This document shows, piece after piece, positions 27,492 to 36,202 of a stretch of DNA of 64,000 bases. Under the pieces are notes generated by a model. It was not told the DNA's origin. It made no database searches and saw nothing but the letters and a program-made list of their open reading frames with translations. The stretch lies in the NCBI GenBank assembly GCA_044379485.1, contig JBIPOE010000002.1:62001-126000 (forward strand), written 5' to 3'. The stretch is from CAMDMI01 sp044379485 (GTDB taxonomy: Bacteria > Bacteroidota > Bacteroidia > Cytophagales > Flexibacteraceae). A program made the translations under genes and the position numbers. Within the stretch, counting starts at the first letter, position 1. Each line of letters starts with the position of its first letter.

Positions 27492-29543
27492 ATGAAAAAA
27501 ATTTATTCAATCATTACATTTTGCCTTGTATTTCATGTTACATCCATAGCGCAAAACAAATTTACACCAGAGGATATCTGGAAACTAGGCATGGTCTCTG
27601 ACCCCCAGGTTGCACCAGATGGAAAATCACTTCTTTTTGGGATAAAGTATACAGACCTATCTGAAAACAAGGGAAGTAATGATTTGTACATAACCAGCGT
27701 TGAAGGAAATGGACATATCAAAATAACAAACTCAACTTCTTCAGAATTTAATGCCAGATGGCGACCAGATGGAAAAAAGATCGGTTTTTTATTGGCCGAT
27801 GGTGGCGCACCTCAACTTTATGAAATTAATCCGGATGGAACGGGATTGGAAAAAATTTCAGCTGCAGCTGGTGGTATTGAAGGTTTTGAGTATGCCCCTA
27901 AAGGCGATAGAATCCTTTTTTACAAATCTGTACAAATTCAAAAACCTGACGCAAACCTTTACAAAGATTTGCCTAAAGCAAGTGGAAAAGTCTATGATGG
28001 TCTTATGTACAGGCATTGGACTGATTGGGCTGATGGAAGTTTCAACCATGTATTTTACCAAAACTATTCGTTGGGAGAATTGATAGACCAACCAGTGGAC
28101 TTGATGGCTGGCGAGGCTTTTGATGCGCCGTTAAAACCTATGGGTGGAATAGAGCAAATTACCTGGAGCCCTGATGGAAAATCAATTGCTTACACTTGCC
28201 GTAAAAAAAATGGAACAGCTGAAGCATTGAGTACCAACAGCGATATTTATTTGTACGATTTAGAAACTAAAACAACACGAAATCTTTCATTGGGGATGCT
28301 GGGCTATGATGTTGAACCAAGATTTTCACCCGACGGAAAGAAAATAGCTTGGCAATCCATGGAGCGAGAAGGCTATGAAGCTGACAAAAACAGATTGATG
28401 GTTAAAGACTTAAGCAACGGGACCATTATTGATGCTAGCAAAGATTTTGATATTGCTATTGAATCTCTGGTTTGGAGTAGCAATAGTCAACTTATCTATT
28501 TCCAGGTTCAAACGCAAGGTACCGTCCAGATTTATGAATGGGATTCAAAAAAACCATTAAACAAATCTATAGAGGCCATTACAAAAGGTCAGTTTAACTA
28601 TACGTCAATCGGTCTGTTCAGAAATGCAAAATCCGACTATATAATTGGAACCAAACAAAATATGAATGGACCCAATGAAATTTGGAAACTGGATCCAGTT
28701 GAGGAAAAGGAATATCAATTAACAAAAGTAAATGAGGAGTTTCTGGCGGGATTCAAGCTTTGTAAAATTGAAAAGAAAATGGTAAAAGCCACTGATGGTA
28801 AGGAAATTCTGACCTGGGTAGTTTACCCACCAGACTTCAATCCTTCCATTACTTATCCGGCAGTTTTGTTTTGCCAGGGAGGGCCACAATCTATGGTCGG
28901 TCAAAGTTTTTCTACGAGATGGAACTTTCAGTTAATGGCAAGTCAGGGATATGTAATGGTTTTACCAAATCGGAGAGGTTTACCAGGATTTGGCCAGGAG
29001 TGGAATGAGCAGATTTCAGGAAAATGGGGTGACCAGGCCATGAAGGACTTGCTTTCAGTCTCAGATTGGATGGCAAATGAACCCTATATTGACAAAAACA
29101 AACTAGCTGCAGTTGGTGCGAGCTTTGGAGGTTATTCTGTGTATTGGTTAGCGGGAAATCATCAAAAAAGATTTAAAGCTTTGATAGCGCATTGCGGCGT
29201 ATTCAACCTGGAAAGCATGTATGGATCTACAGAGGAAACCTGGTTTAGTCAATGGGATATGAAAGGTCCGTACTGGCAGGAACCAAAGCCTGAAAGCTAT
29301 ACCAAATTTTCTCCACATCTATTTGTAAAAAACTGGGATACACCACTTTTAGTAATCCACAACGATAAAGATTTTAGAGTTCCATTATCTGAAGGTCTGC
29401 AAGCATTTACAGCTGCACAAGTAAAAAATGTGCCAAGTAGATTCCTTTATTTTCCAGATGAAGGCCACTGGGTGCTGAAACCCCAAAATTCCGTTTTATG
29501 GAATCGGGTCTTTTTTGACTGGCTAGGTAAACATCTAAAGTAA
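27492..29543 (+). CDS. S9 family (prolyl-oligopeptidase-type) exported peptidase
   Basis: 683 residues. A signal peptide (ends near SIAQN, residue 21) precedes a beta-propeller with WD40/PD40-like repeats (SPDGK motifs, about 30-390), then the alpha/beta-hydrolase domain. The catalytic triad is S544 in GASFGGYS, D627 in DKDFRVP and H659 in EGHWV. This is the acylaminoacyl-peptidase/DPP branch, which cleaves short peptides in the periplasm or at the surface. The length matches Bacteroidota members. Confidence 0.93.
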   Translation: MKKIYSIITFCLVFHVTSIAQNKFTPEDIWKLGMVSDPQVAPDGKSLLFGIKYTDLSENKGSNDLYITSVEGNGHIKITNSTSSEFNARWRPDGKKIGFLLADGGAPQLYEINPDGTGLEKISAAAGGIEGFEYAPKGDRILFYKSVQIQKPDANLYKDLPKASGKVYDGLMYRHWTDWADGSFNHVFYQNYSLGELIDQPVDLMAGEAFDAPLKPMGGIEQITWSPDGKSIAYTCRKKNGTAEALSTNSDIYLYDLETKTTRNLSLGMLGYDVEPRFSPDGKKIAWQSMEREGYEADKNRLMVKDLSNGTIIDASKDFDIAIESLVWSSNSQLIYFQVQTQGTVQIYEWDSKKPLNKSIEAITKGQFNYTSIGLFRNAKSDYIIGTKQNMNGPNEIWKLDPVEEKEYQLTKVNEEFLAGFKLCKIEKKMVKATDGKEILTWVVYPPDFNPSITYPAVLFCQGGPQSMVGQSFSTRWNFQLMASQGYVMVLPNRRGLPGFGQEWNEQISGKWGDQAMKDLLSVSDWMANEPYIDKNKLAAVGASFGGYSVYWLAGNHQKRFKALIAHCGVFNLESMYGSTEETWFSQWDMKGPYWQEPKPESYTKFSPHLFVKNWDTPLLVIHNDKDFRVPLSEGLQAFTAAQVKNVPSRFLYFPDEGHWVLKPQNSVLWNRVFFDWLGKHLK

Positions 29544-29618
29544 AGCCCTTTACATTTAAATTTTTAGATTTAGGAAAAACTGGCACAATTACTGTCCTTA
29601 TAAATTCTTGTATATACA

Positions 29619-31367
29619 ATGAATATTCTTTTTAAATACTTAAGGGCACAAGTTTCACTAATAATAATTGCCCTATTTCTGGCAGCTATTAATCAGGTTT
29701 TTTCCATGTTGGACCCATTTCTGGTTGGAAAAATTGTAGATACATATCTAACCAAATTCAATCAATACTCAAAAGATGAGTTCCTGTGGGGAGCAGGAAA
29801 ATTGCTTTTGGGGATAATTGGGGTAGCTTTTATTTCAAGAATTGCCAAAAACTTCCAGGATTATTATGTAAATGTTATTACCCAACGCATAGGAGCAAAG
29901 ATCTATTCAGACGGTCTTTCTCATTCTCTTGAATTGCCATATCATGTATTTGAAAATCAACGTAGTGGCACTACTTTAACCATTTTACAGAAAGTCAGAA
30001 CTGATGTTGAAAAGCTAATAAATGCCTCAGTTAATATAATATTTACAGCGACGGTTGCTATTTCTTTTGTCTGCTTTTATGCCATTCGTGTTCATTGGGC
30101 AATCATTCCGTTGTATGCGTCGACAATTCCTTTACTTGGTTCGGTTGTCTATTTTTTGGGTGGTCGGATTAAAAAAATCCAAAAGAAATTAGTGGCTCAG
30201 TCAACAGAATTAGCTGGTTCGACCGTAGAATCTTTAAGAAATATCGAGCTAATAAAAGCCTTGGGTCTTAGCCAGCAAGAAATAATCAGACTTAATAAAA
30301 CGACCGACAAAATCCTGGATCTGGAACTTGAAAAAGTAAAATACCTACGAATGCTAAGTTTTGCTCAAGGCACAATGGTCAATCTTTTGCGGACAGGCAT
30401 CATGTTTAGCTTGTTATTTTTGGTCTTTAACCAGAAGATCACTCCAGGCCAGTTCATGACTCTTATTTTTTACTCGTTTGCCATTTTCAATCCGCTTCAG
30501 GAAATGGGAAATATAATCAACATTTTTAGAGAAAGCCAGGCCAGTTTGGAAAATTTTGCCTTGATTATGAATACCAAAAAAGAGACGATACCCACAAATG
30601 CGAAAGAAATAAAGAAGATACAACACATTACATTAAAGGATGTTACATTTAAATATGATGGCTCCAGACAAGACGCTGTTGAAAAAATTAACATCCAAAT
30701 GAATCAAGGAGAAACTGTAGCATTTGTTGGTCCTTCTGGTTCTGGAAAATCAACCTTAATAAAGCTTTTAGTAGGACTTTACAGACCTAATGACGGTTCA
30801 GTTTCGTTTAACGGAACATCGATTGAAAACCTGGATTTGGAACAATTGCGAAGTCAACTTGGCCTTGTTACCCAGGAAACCCATTTGTTTGCTGGAACCA
30901 TTCGGGAAAATTTATTATTTGTTAACCCAAATGCATCTGATGAAGAACTTTGGGATGTGTTAAAAAAGGCCTCATGCGACAACTTAATGAGCAGAGCCCA
31001 AAATGGATTGGATTCACATATTGGAGAAGGAGGCGTAAAAGTGTCTGGTGGAGAAAAACAAAGACTTGCCATCGCAAGATCACTTTTGAGAAATCCCAAA
31101 ATGCTAATTTTTGATGAAGCCACCTCTGCCCTGGATTCACTAACAGAAGAAGATATTATCCAGACCATTAAACAGATAAGCGGAAATAAGGAACATTTGA
31201 TTGTTATGGTGGCACACAGATTGTCAACCATAATGCACGCAGATCGGATTTTTGTGATGGAACATGGGAAAGTTCTGGAACAAGGCAATCACCATGAACT
31301 TCTGGAAATGAAGGGCTTATATTCGGCTATGTGGAGACAGCAAATTGGTGAACGAAGGGGCAAATAG
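29619..31367 (+). CDS. ABC exporter, fused permease-ATPase (MsbA/MDR-like)
   Basis: 582 residues. A six-helix type IV transmembrane domain (about 1-310) is followed by an ATPase domain with Walker A GPSGSGKST (about 371-379), Q-loop TQETHLFAG, signature VSGGEKQRLA, Walker B MLIFDEATSALD, and the H-loop His in MVAHRLSTI. It would act as a homodimer exporting lipid or drug-like substrates; the substrate is unknown. It stands as a single gene with its own start 75 bp after the peptidase gene. Confidence 0.94.
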   Translation: MNILFKYLRAQVSLIIIALFLAAINQVFSMLDPFLVGKIVDTYLTKFNQYSKDEFLWGAGKLLLGIIGVAFISRIAKNFQDYYVNVITQRIGAKIYSDGLSHSLELPYHVFENQRSGTTLTILQKVRTDVEKLINASVNIIFTATVAISFVCFYAIRVHWAIIPLYASTIPLLGSVVYFLGGRIKKIQKKLVAQSTELAGSTVESLRNIELIKALGLSQQEIIRLNKTTDKILDLELEKVKYLRMLSFAQGTMVNLLRTGIMFSLLFLVFNQKITPGQFMTLIFYSFAIFNPLQEMGNIINIFRESQASLENFALIMNTKKETIPTNAKEIKKIQHITLKDVTFKYDGSRQDAVEKINIQMNQGETVAFVGPSGSGKSTLIKLLVGLYRPNDGSVSFNGTSIENLDLEQLRSQLGLVTQETHLFAGTIRENLLFVNPNASDEELWDVLKKASCDNLMSRAQNGLDSHIGEGGVKVSGGEKQRLAIARSLLRNPKMLIFDEATSALDSLTEEDIIQTIKQISGNKEHLIVMVAHRLSTIMHADRIFVMEHGKVLEQGNHHELLEMKGLYSAMWRQQIGERRGK

Positions 31368-31504
31368 AGAAAGCACTTTTAAAACTGACATCCTAAATAG
31401 GAATTTATAGATCTCAGATTTATAAAAACCTTCAAAAACCAATCACTTTAAAATACACATTTCCTAAAAAAGTGAATAATTCAAAGAATCTAAAGCAGAG
31501 ATAA

Positions 31505-31535
31505 TTTGTAACAGGCAAATTGCCTGCTTACTTTG
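31505..31535 (+). promoter_or_regulatory. Bacteroidota promoter with an internal palindrome
   Basis: TTTG at 31505-31508 and TTACTTTG at 31528-31535 are separated by 19 bases, matching the Bacteroidota -33 TTTG/-7 TAnnTTTG arrangement with one mismatch. The spacer contains a perfect 7-bp-arm inverted repeat around one base, at 31512-31526 (CAGGCAA-a-TTGCCTG), a plausible operator. The predicted transcript starts near 31541, leaving a leader of about 45 bases before the TPR/PD40 gene. Confidence 0.55.
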
Positions 31536-31586
31536 CACCATATTTTTAGCATTAAAGACTTCTAGGATTAATATTCAATCCAATTC

Positions 31587-33194
31587 ATGAAATTTAGAAA
31601 TACAAAGGGCCTTACATTGGCCTTTCTTTTTTGTCTCAACTTAAATTTTGTCACAAAGGCACAGGTTGAAGGCATTAGTATAGTTTCTGCCGAAAACTAT
31701 TATCTCGACAAAGATTATCGAAATGCATTAATAGGTTTTGAAGATTATCTATCAACCGTTCAGTTTGAAAAGGATGTTTCCTTTAAAGCAGGTATCTGTG
31801 CATGCCGTTTGGGCATTGGAAAGAGAGCAATCCAACATATTATTTCAGCGAAAAAAGCAGGAAAGAAAGACAATTACATCCCTTTTTGGTTGGGAAGAGC
31901 GTATCACCTTGATGAACAATGGGACTCAGCCTACAAGTACTTAAATGAATATCTCGAAGTTTTTCCAATTGATAAATCCTTTAAGAAAGATGCTGACAAA
32001 TATATAGCCCAGGTGGAAGTGGCAAAAAATATGATGCCAAAGACTCTTCAACCCTTGGTGATTGAAAATATGGGGAATGGCATAAACTCAGTTTATTCAG
32101 AGTTTCATCCTTTATTAACCAGAGATGGAAAAATGATGGTTTTTACAGGGCGAAAAAAAGGATACCCGGAAGAAAAAATATTAGACGATGGTGAATACAA
32201 AGAGAAAATATTCTCCTCCAGAAAATTGGCAGATGGCACATGGAGCAAAGGTATACCCATTAGATTGATAGAAGGCCGAAACAAGGATCTGGATTTCAAC
32301 CTTGTGCAGTTTTTGGACAACGACACAAAACTATTATTGTATAAAATTAGCGGTGAAGATGCAAAACTGTATGTTTCAGAATATGTGAACGATGGATGGA
32401 AACCACCATATTTGATTCCTATTGAGCCAGATCCAACGTTTTTTACAGGAGATATTGTTTTTTCAGAGGATTTAAAAACTGTCGTTTTTACCACCAATGG
32501 AAATACCAACTCCTTCCAAAACGACTTATATACAAGCACATACAATGACAAAACAGAAAAATGGTCAACTCCAGTATTCCTAAGTAAAAATGTAAATACC
32601 CAAGAGGATGAAGCTGCCCCATTCTTTATTGATCCCAAAACGTTGATTTTTAGTTCAAAGTCCGCAAATGGTTTAGGCGATTATGATTTGTATAAAACCA
32701 CTTGGGATGAAAACCTTAAAATCTGGGGCAAACCAGAAAATATGGGCTTTCCTTACAACACTCCCAACAATGATTTTTACTTTTTCATTCAAAAGGACCA
32801 ACCAGATGTACATTATTTTTCATCAGTCAGAGGTACCACAAAAGGTCAATCTGATATTTATAAAGTAACAAAAACCGGAATTGTAACAGGGGCAGGAATA
32901 ATTAAAGATGAAACCGGAGCGCCTGTAATTTCAGGTGAAGTATATTTTGATGATCCTGAAAACTATCAGAATGTCGTTGTAAAAACGGATGCTCAAGGCA
33001 AATTCAACACAAGTTTTGTAGCTGGTCAAACATATTTGATCCGAATAAAAACCAAAGAAAAATTAAATCTGGAGGGTACTTTAGTTGTTTCTTTTCCTGC
33101 CAACCTAAATCAAATGACTAACCTGGTTATCCAATTGATTCCAAAGGAAGTTGCTCAAAAAGAAGTTGAAGCAGACACAGCTCCTGGAGAGTAA
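31587..33194 (+). CDS. Exported TPR/PD40 protein with C-terminal carboxypeptidase-regulatory-like domain
   Basis: 535 residues. A signal peptide is followed by a TPR-like region (about 30-145; YYLDKDYRNALIGFEDYL), a beta-propeller-like set of PD40 repeats (about 165-430; HPLLTRDGKMMVFTGRK, PLFSKDLK-like blades), and a beta-sandwich at about 435-515 (GAGIIKDETGAPVISGEV). The layout resembles PorE/OmpA-associated T9SS envelope proteins, but the OmpA peptidoglycan-binding domain is missing. A role at the outer membrane is inferred. It is a single-gene unit behind the palindrome-bearing promoter. Confidence 0.75.
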   Translation: MKFRNTKGLTLAFLFCLNLNFVTKAQVEGISIVSAENYYLDKDYRNALIGFEDYLSTVQFEKDVSFKAGICACRLGIGKRAIQHIISAKKAGKKDNYIPFWLGRAYHLDEQWDSAYKYLNEYLEVFPIDKSFKKDADKYIAQVEVAKNMMPKTLQPLVIENMGNGINSVYSEFHPLLTRDGKMMVFTGRKKGYPEEKILDDGEYKEKIFSSRKLADGTWSKGIPIRLIEGRNKDLDFNLVQFLDNDTKLLLYKISGEDAKLYVSEYVNDGWKPPYLIPIEPDPTFFTGDIVFSEDLKTVVFTTNGNTNSFQNDLYTSTYNDKTEKWSTPVFLSKNVNTQEDEAAPFFIDPKTLIFSSKSANGLGDYDLYKTTWDENLKIWGKPENMGFPYNTPNNDFYFFIQKDQPDVHYFSSVRGTTKGQSDIYKVTKTGIVTGAGIIKDETGAPVISGEVYFDDPENYQNVVVKTDAQGKFNTSFVAGQTYLIRIKTKEKLNLEGTLVVSFPANLNQMTNLVIQLIPKEVAQKEVEADTAPGE

Positions 33195-33259
33195 AAAAAA
33201 GATCTAATATTCTGGTTTAACATCAGATTCAAAGATTTTGATTCTTTAAAATGGATTGC

Positions 33260-33951
33260 TTAAAAAATCAATTCAAAAATGCTGCCTTCGCCAACAATAC
33301 TATGGACCTGAATGTTGCCTTTGTGCAGTAACATTATTTGTTTACAAAGACTTAATCCTATGCCACTTCCGCTTTTTTAGTTGAGAAAAAGGGAATGAAA
33401 ATCTTTTCTATCAACTCAGGTTCAATGCCTTGACCATTGTCGGCTACCCGAGTTAATAAGCGGTTATTTTTGTTAAAAGCAGACAAAACGATTTTGGCCT
33501 TTTCTCTGTCCTTTACTGCCTCAGTTGCGTTAACCAAAAGATTGATCATTACCTGTTCCACAAGATTCAAATCCAGATTACCCATTAATTTTGGCTCTTT
33601 TAAAATCACATCAAGCTCTATAGATTTCTGATCCAGAGTGGGTTGCATTAGAGTTATTAAATTTTCGAAACCATCTCTGATATAAACTTCCTCCAGATTT
33701 GGTTTCAATATTTTATTGAGACTCCGATAGGTTTCCGCAAATTTCAGGAGACCCTCACTTCGCCTTTATATCGTTTACAATCCAAGCTCCAAATCTGCTT
33801 TTTCATCATTTCTATCATTCTCATTTCCAGTGACAATTTTTTTCAAAGTGGCGGCCAGGGAGGAAATAGGCGCAACAGAGTTCATGATTTCATGGGTCAT
33901 TACAGAAAGTAATTTTTGCCAAGCCCTTGCCTCTGTTTCATCCAAAGCAGA
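33260..33951 (-). pseudogene. Degenerate histidine kinase (catalytic part)
   Basis: On the minus strand one can read the dimerisation His box (KLLSVMTHEIMNSVAPISSL), the N box NLLVNATEAVKD, the G1 box DNGQGIEP, the F box FIPFFSTKK, and in another frame the G2 box GSGIGLSLCKQI with the normal C-terminus. The frame is broken by two in-frame TAA codons (33775-33777, 33766-33768, within LGL*TI*RRSEGLL) and a one-base loss in a T-run on the plus strand at 33373-33378. The N-terminal sensor region is absent; the insertion remnant begins there. It was a sensor kinase of the NtrY-like soluble-core type. Confidence 0.8.
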
Positions 33952-34448
33952 GATTCAGAACTCCTGACCCCAAATCAGATTATGAGGTAGTTATGTGAAT
34001 GCGTTCTGAAACTGGAATTTAATTAATTTTGGGCATATGCAGCTTCAACTACCTATTTTCCCAGCAGAGACCACATTGGTCAGCAATTGTGTTGGGGTTT
34101 ATGAGCCAAATGGATTGGTTCAATATATTGTCAATGGAATGCCAGTTTACAGGCACAGCAAAGAAGACTATCAAGCGTTTTGATTTATTTTTTGCAATCT
34201 TATTTGGTCAGGGTTTGTGCAGGAAGACAGAGATTCGGAAGTCATTTCATGTAACCATAGATTATATAAACCGAGCCTGGCGCTGACTGTAACGCTTCAT
34301 GGCCTGTCAACACCCAGATTTAATAAAGCGGTTGAATCAATCTTGGAAACGATAAACCAATCAAACACGATTTTTCCTGAAACTAACCTCCAAATGATAT
34401 TCAAATAAATATGATTCCAGTTTGCGTGGGGTCTGGAGTTCTGAATTT
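33951..34448. mobile_element. Degenerate insertion sequence, about 0.5 kb, with terminal inverted repeats
   Basis: The ends at 33951-33972 and 34427-34448 form a 22-bp inverted repeat (core ATTCAGAACTCC) with two mismatches. A three-base direct repeat CAG flanks it (33948-33950 and 34449-34451), a possible target duplication. Inside is a broken plus-strand transposase-like reading frame. The element is too short for a complete IS and appears internally deleted. IS family not determined. Confidence 0.65.
34037..34408 (+). pseudogene. Transposase remnant inside the insertion sequence
   Basis: Read from the ATG at 34037, the frame gives MQLQLPIFPAETTLVSN and YIVNGMPVYRHSKEDYQAF before a TGA at 34181. 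The protein continues, after a shift near 34205, in the +1 frame with GQGLCRKTEIRKSFHVTIDY, which looks like a helix-turn-helix. A last part in the first frame (TPRFNKAVESILETINQSN) ends at 34408 just before the right inverted repeat. So N- and C-terminal parts are joined with the middle missing. The call rests on position between inverted repeats and on HTH-like character. Confidence 0.5.
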
Positions 34449-34530
34449 CAGGCCTAAGCAAAAGTCTGACTGCAGTAAGTACATCCTGATCGTCGTCCAC
34501 AACCAAAATACGGGATTCTTTTAATTTCAT
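34447..34530 (-). pseudogene. Response-regulator fragment (N-terminal 26 codons)
   Basis: The minus strand from 34530 encodes MKLKESRILVVDDDQDVLTA and VRLLLR, a typical receiver-domain start with the acidic DDD cluster. After about 26 codons the sequence runs into the right end of the insertion sequence, so the phospho-acceptor Asp, the rest of the receiver and any output domain are lost. It lies upstream of the degenerate kinase on the same strand, as in an NtrC-type regulator-kinase pair. Confidence 0.75.
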
Positions 34531-34746
34531 TCTGGAAATTTAATTTTACAACCTAAGGACTCAACATTTGCTAATTCAGGCCTGTGAGATGACTATCGGC
34601 AAAAGAACTTGATAGATTATGTTTTTAAATTGAGATTAAAAAGGTTATCTTTCAAACGTAGAGAATTGTGAAGCGGGATAACTGCCTTTTGATTTTAAAA
34701 AGGAATTCAATTATGATTATTTAACCATCTATTCTTTTCAAAAAAT

Positions 34747-35202
34747 ATGCTTAGTCAAAAACAAAACATCCTTGCCCAAATCCGATCCATTTTGGTTAAC
34801 AAATTGGAGGTAATTCATAAAGCAATGGAAGAAGCCCAACTTGCAGCTAACCAGGAAGAAAAAAGTTCAGCTGGAGACAAATATGAAACCGGTCGTGCAA
34901 TGAGCCAAAATCTCAGGGATTTAAACGCAAGGCAATTTGAAGAAGCCAAACTTGCCTTGGTTGCTTTTGAAAAAGCGGCACAAATTCATGAATATAAGGC
35001 TGGTGAATCGGGGGCTTTAATTAAAACTGCTGAATTTCTATATTTTCTTGGGCCTGGATTGGGTAAAGTTTCTATTCCCGATGGTACAGAAGTAATTTCA
35101 CTTTCTCCCATTGCGCCTTTAGGGAAATTATTTTTAGGAAAAAAGAAAGGTCAAACCATTGATTTTCAGAAAAGAAAAATAGAAATTCTGGAGATAGGCT
35201 AA
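34747..35202 (+). CDS. GreA/GreB C-terminal-domain-like protein
   Basis: 151 residues. An N-terminal helical part (about 1-85, with long charged helices) precedes a C-terminal domain with TEVISLSPIAPLGKLFLGKKKGQTI, close to the FKBP-like C-terminal domain of GreA/GreB that contacts RNA polymerase. The N-terminal coiled coil is shorter than in GreA and its tip lacks an obvious acidic pair, so transcript cleavage is doubtful. It is a single gene with convergent neighbour GT9. It might regulate RNA polymerase (inference). Confidence 0.65.
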   Translation: MLSQKQNILAQIRSILVNKLEVIHKAMEEAQLAANQEEKSSAGDKYETGRAMSQNLRDLNARQFEEAKLALVAFEKAAQIHEYKAGESGALIKTAEFLYFLGPGLGKVSIPDGTEVISLSPIAPLGKLFLGKKKGQTIDFQKRKIEILEIG

Positions 35203-35212
35203 AAGATTCCAA

Positions 35213-36202
35213 TTAAATCATAGCATTCAAAACCGAATCGGTTTGAATAGATCTAATGCAATGGCAGTCGCTGGTTTTCCTGCAATCACTACAATCTTTT
35301 TTAATGACCATCGTTCTGGAATTTGATCCAATAGGCGCCCATCTGCCTGGGTGAATTGGCCTCATCGGGGCAAATAAACCAATTGCTCTTTTTCCCAAAG
35401 CGGAAGCAATGTGAAGTGGTCCTGTGCTGGCTGCTATCAAAACATCACAAGATTGAATAAAACCAATGAACTGTCTCAAATCCATTTTTCCTGTTAGATC
35501 TATAAGTTCCGGAAAGTCATTTGCCCATGATCTGATTTGTTTTCCCTCCTCTTCAGTTCCAGATAAAAAGACCTGATATTGAGCACTTTGAAATAGTTTG
35601 TTGAGAAGATTTCCAAAATTTTCAAGGCCCCATTCCCTGGCTGAACCTTTTGACTTTGGGTGAATAATCACTTTTATTTTATTGGGATCAAGATTTTCTT
35701 TCCAAGTCTGAGCCATTTCTATTTTTGGTTGAAAACCAGAAAGTTTAATCAGGTCTTCAAACCTTATTGTTTGTTCCCCTGTAATAGGTTTTATGAGTAG
35801 AATGTTGAGGATAGCCTCATGAAAGTCAGAGTTTTTGCGGGATAAACTTGATAAAATATTGCAGGTAAACCAATGGAAAAGCCGGTTTCTGGTGCCGAGC
35901 CTGTTTGGAATTTTTATGCTTTTGGCGTGATTGGCAATTTCCTTATTTGGAAAAAGGTGGATAATTAAATCAATCTGGTTTTGATTGCTTTGTAAACCCA
36001 AAAAATCACTAACGTCCACAAAATGATCTACATAGACACAAGATTCAATTAAGATTTTGGTATATGTTTTTCCTAAAAAGTAAATGATGCAGTTTGGATA
36101 CATCTGTTTCAAGAATCCGGCAACCGGAAGCGAAAGCATAACATCTCCAATGTTATCGGTACGGCTTAGAAGAATTTTTTTACCCGAAAAATCCTTAGCC
36201 AT
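35213..36202 (-). CDS. Glycosyltransferase family 9 (heptosyltransferase-like)
   Basis: 329 residues, GT-B fold. The N-terminus ILLSRTDNIGDVMLSLPVAGFL and the C-terminal IAASTGPLHIASALGKRAIGLFAP (ADP-heptose binding region) are diagnostic for GT9. GT9 enzymes add heptose or related sugars to the lipid A-core of LPS on the cytoplasmic face. It overlaps the upstream GT2 gene by 8 bp, so the two form an LPS-core-type pair. Confidence 0.92.
   Translation of the reverse strand: MAKDFSGKKILLSRTDNIGDVMLSLPVAGFLKQMYPNCIIYFLGKTYTKILIESCVYVDHFVDVSDFLGLQSNQNQIDLIIHLFPNKEIANHAKSIKIPNRLGTRNRLFHWFTCNILSSLSRKNSDFHEAILNILLIKPITGEQTIRFEDLIKLSGFQPKIEMAQTWKENLDPNKIKVIIHPKSKGSAREWGLENFGNLLNKLFQSAQYQVFLSGTEEEGKQIRSWANDFPELIDLTGKMDLRQFIGFIQSCDVLIAASTGPLHIASALGKRAIGLFAPMRPIHPGRWAPIGSNSRTMVIKKDCSDCRKTSDCHCIRSIQTDSVLNAMI

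Noticed and set aside
34029..34286. Plus-strand open frame of 85 codons
   Set aside because: It is a frameshifted part of the insertion-sequence transposase; only its second half matches the expected continuation, so it is covered by the pseudogene entry.
34297..34530. Minus-strand open frame of 77 codons starting with a receiver-like sequence
   Set aside because: Only the first about 26 codons are response regulator; the rest reads through the inverted end of the insertion sequence and is not native coding.
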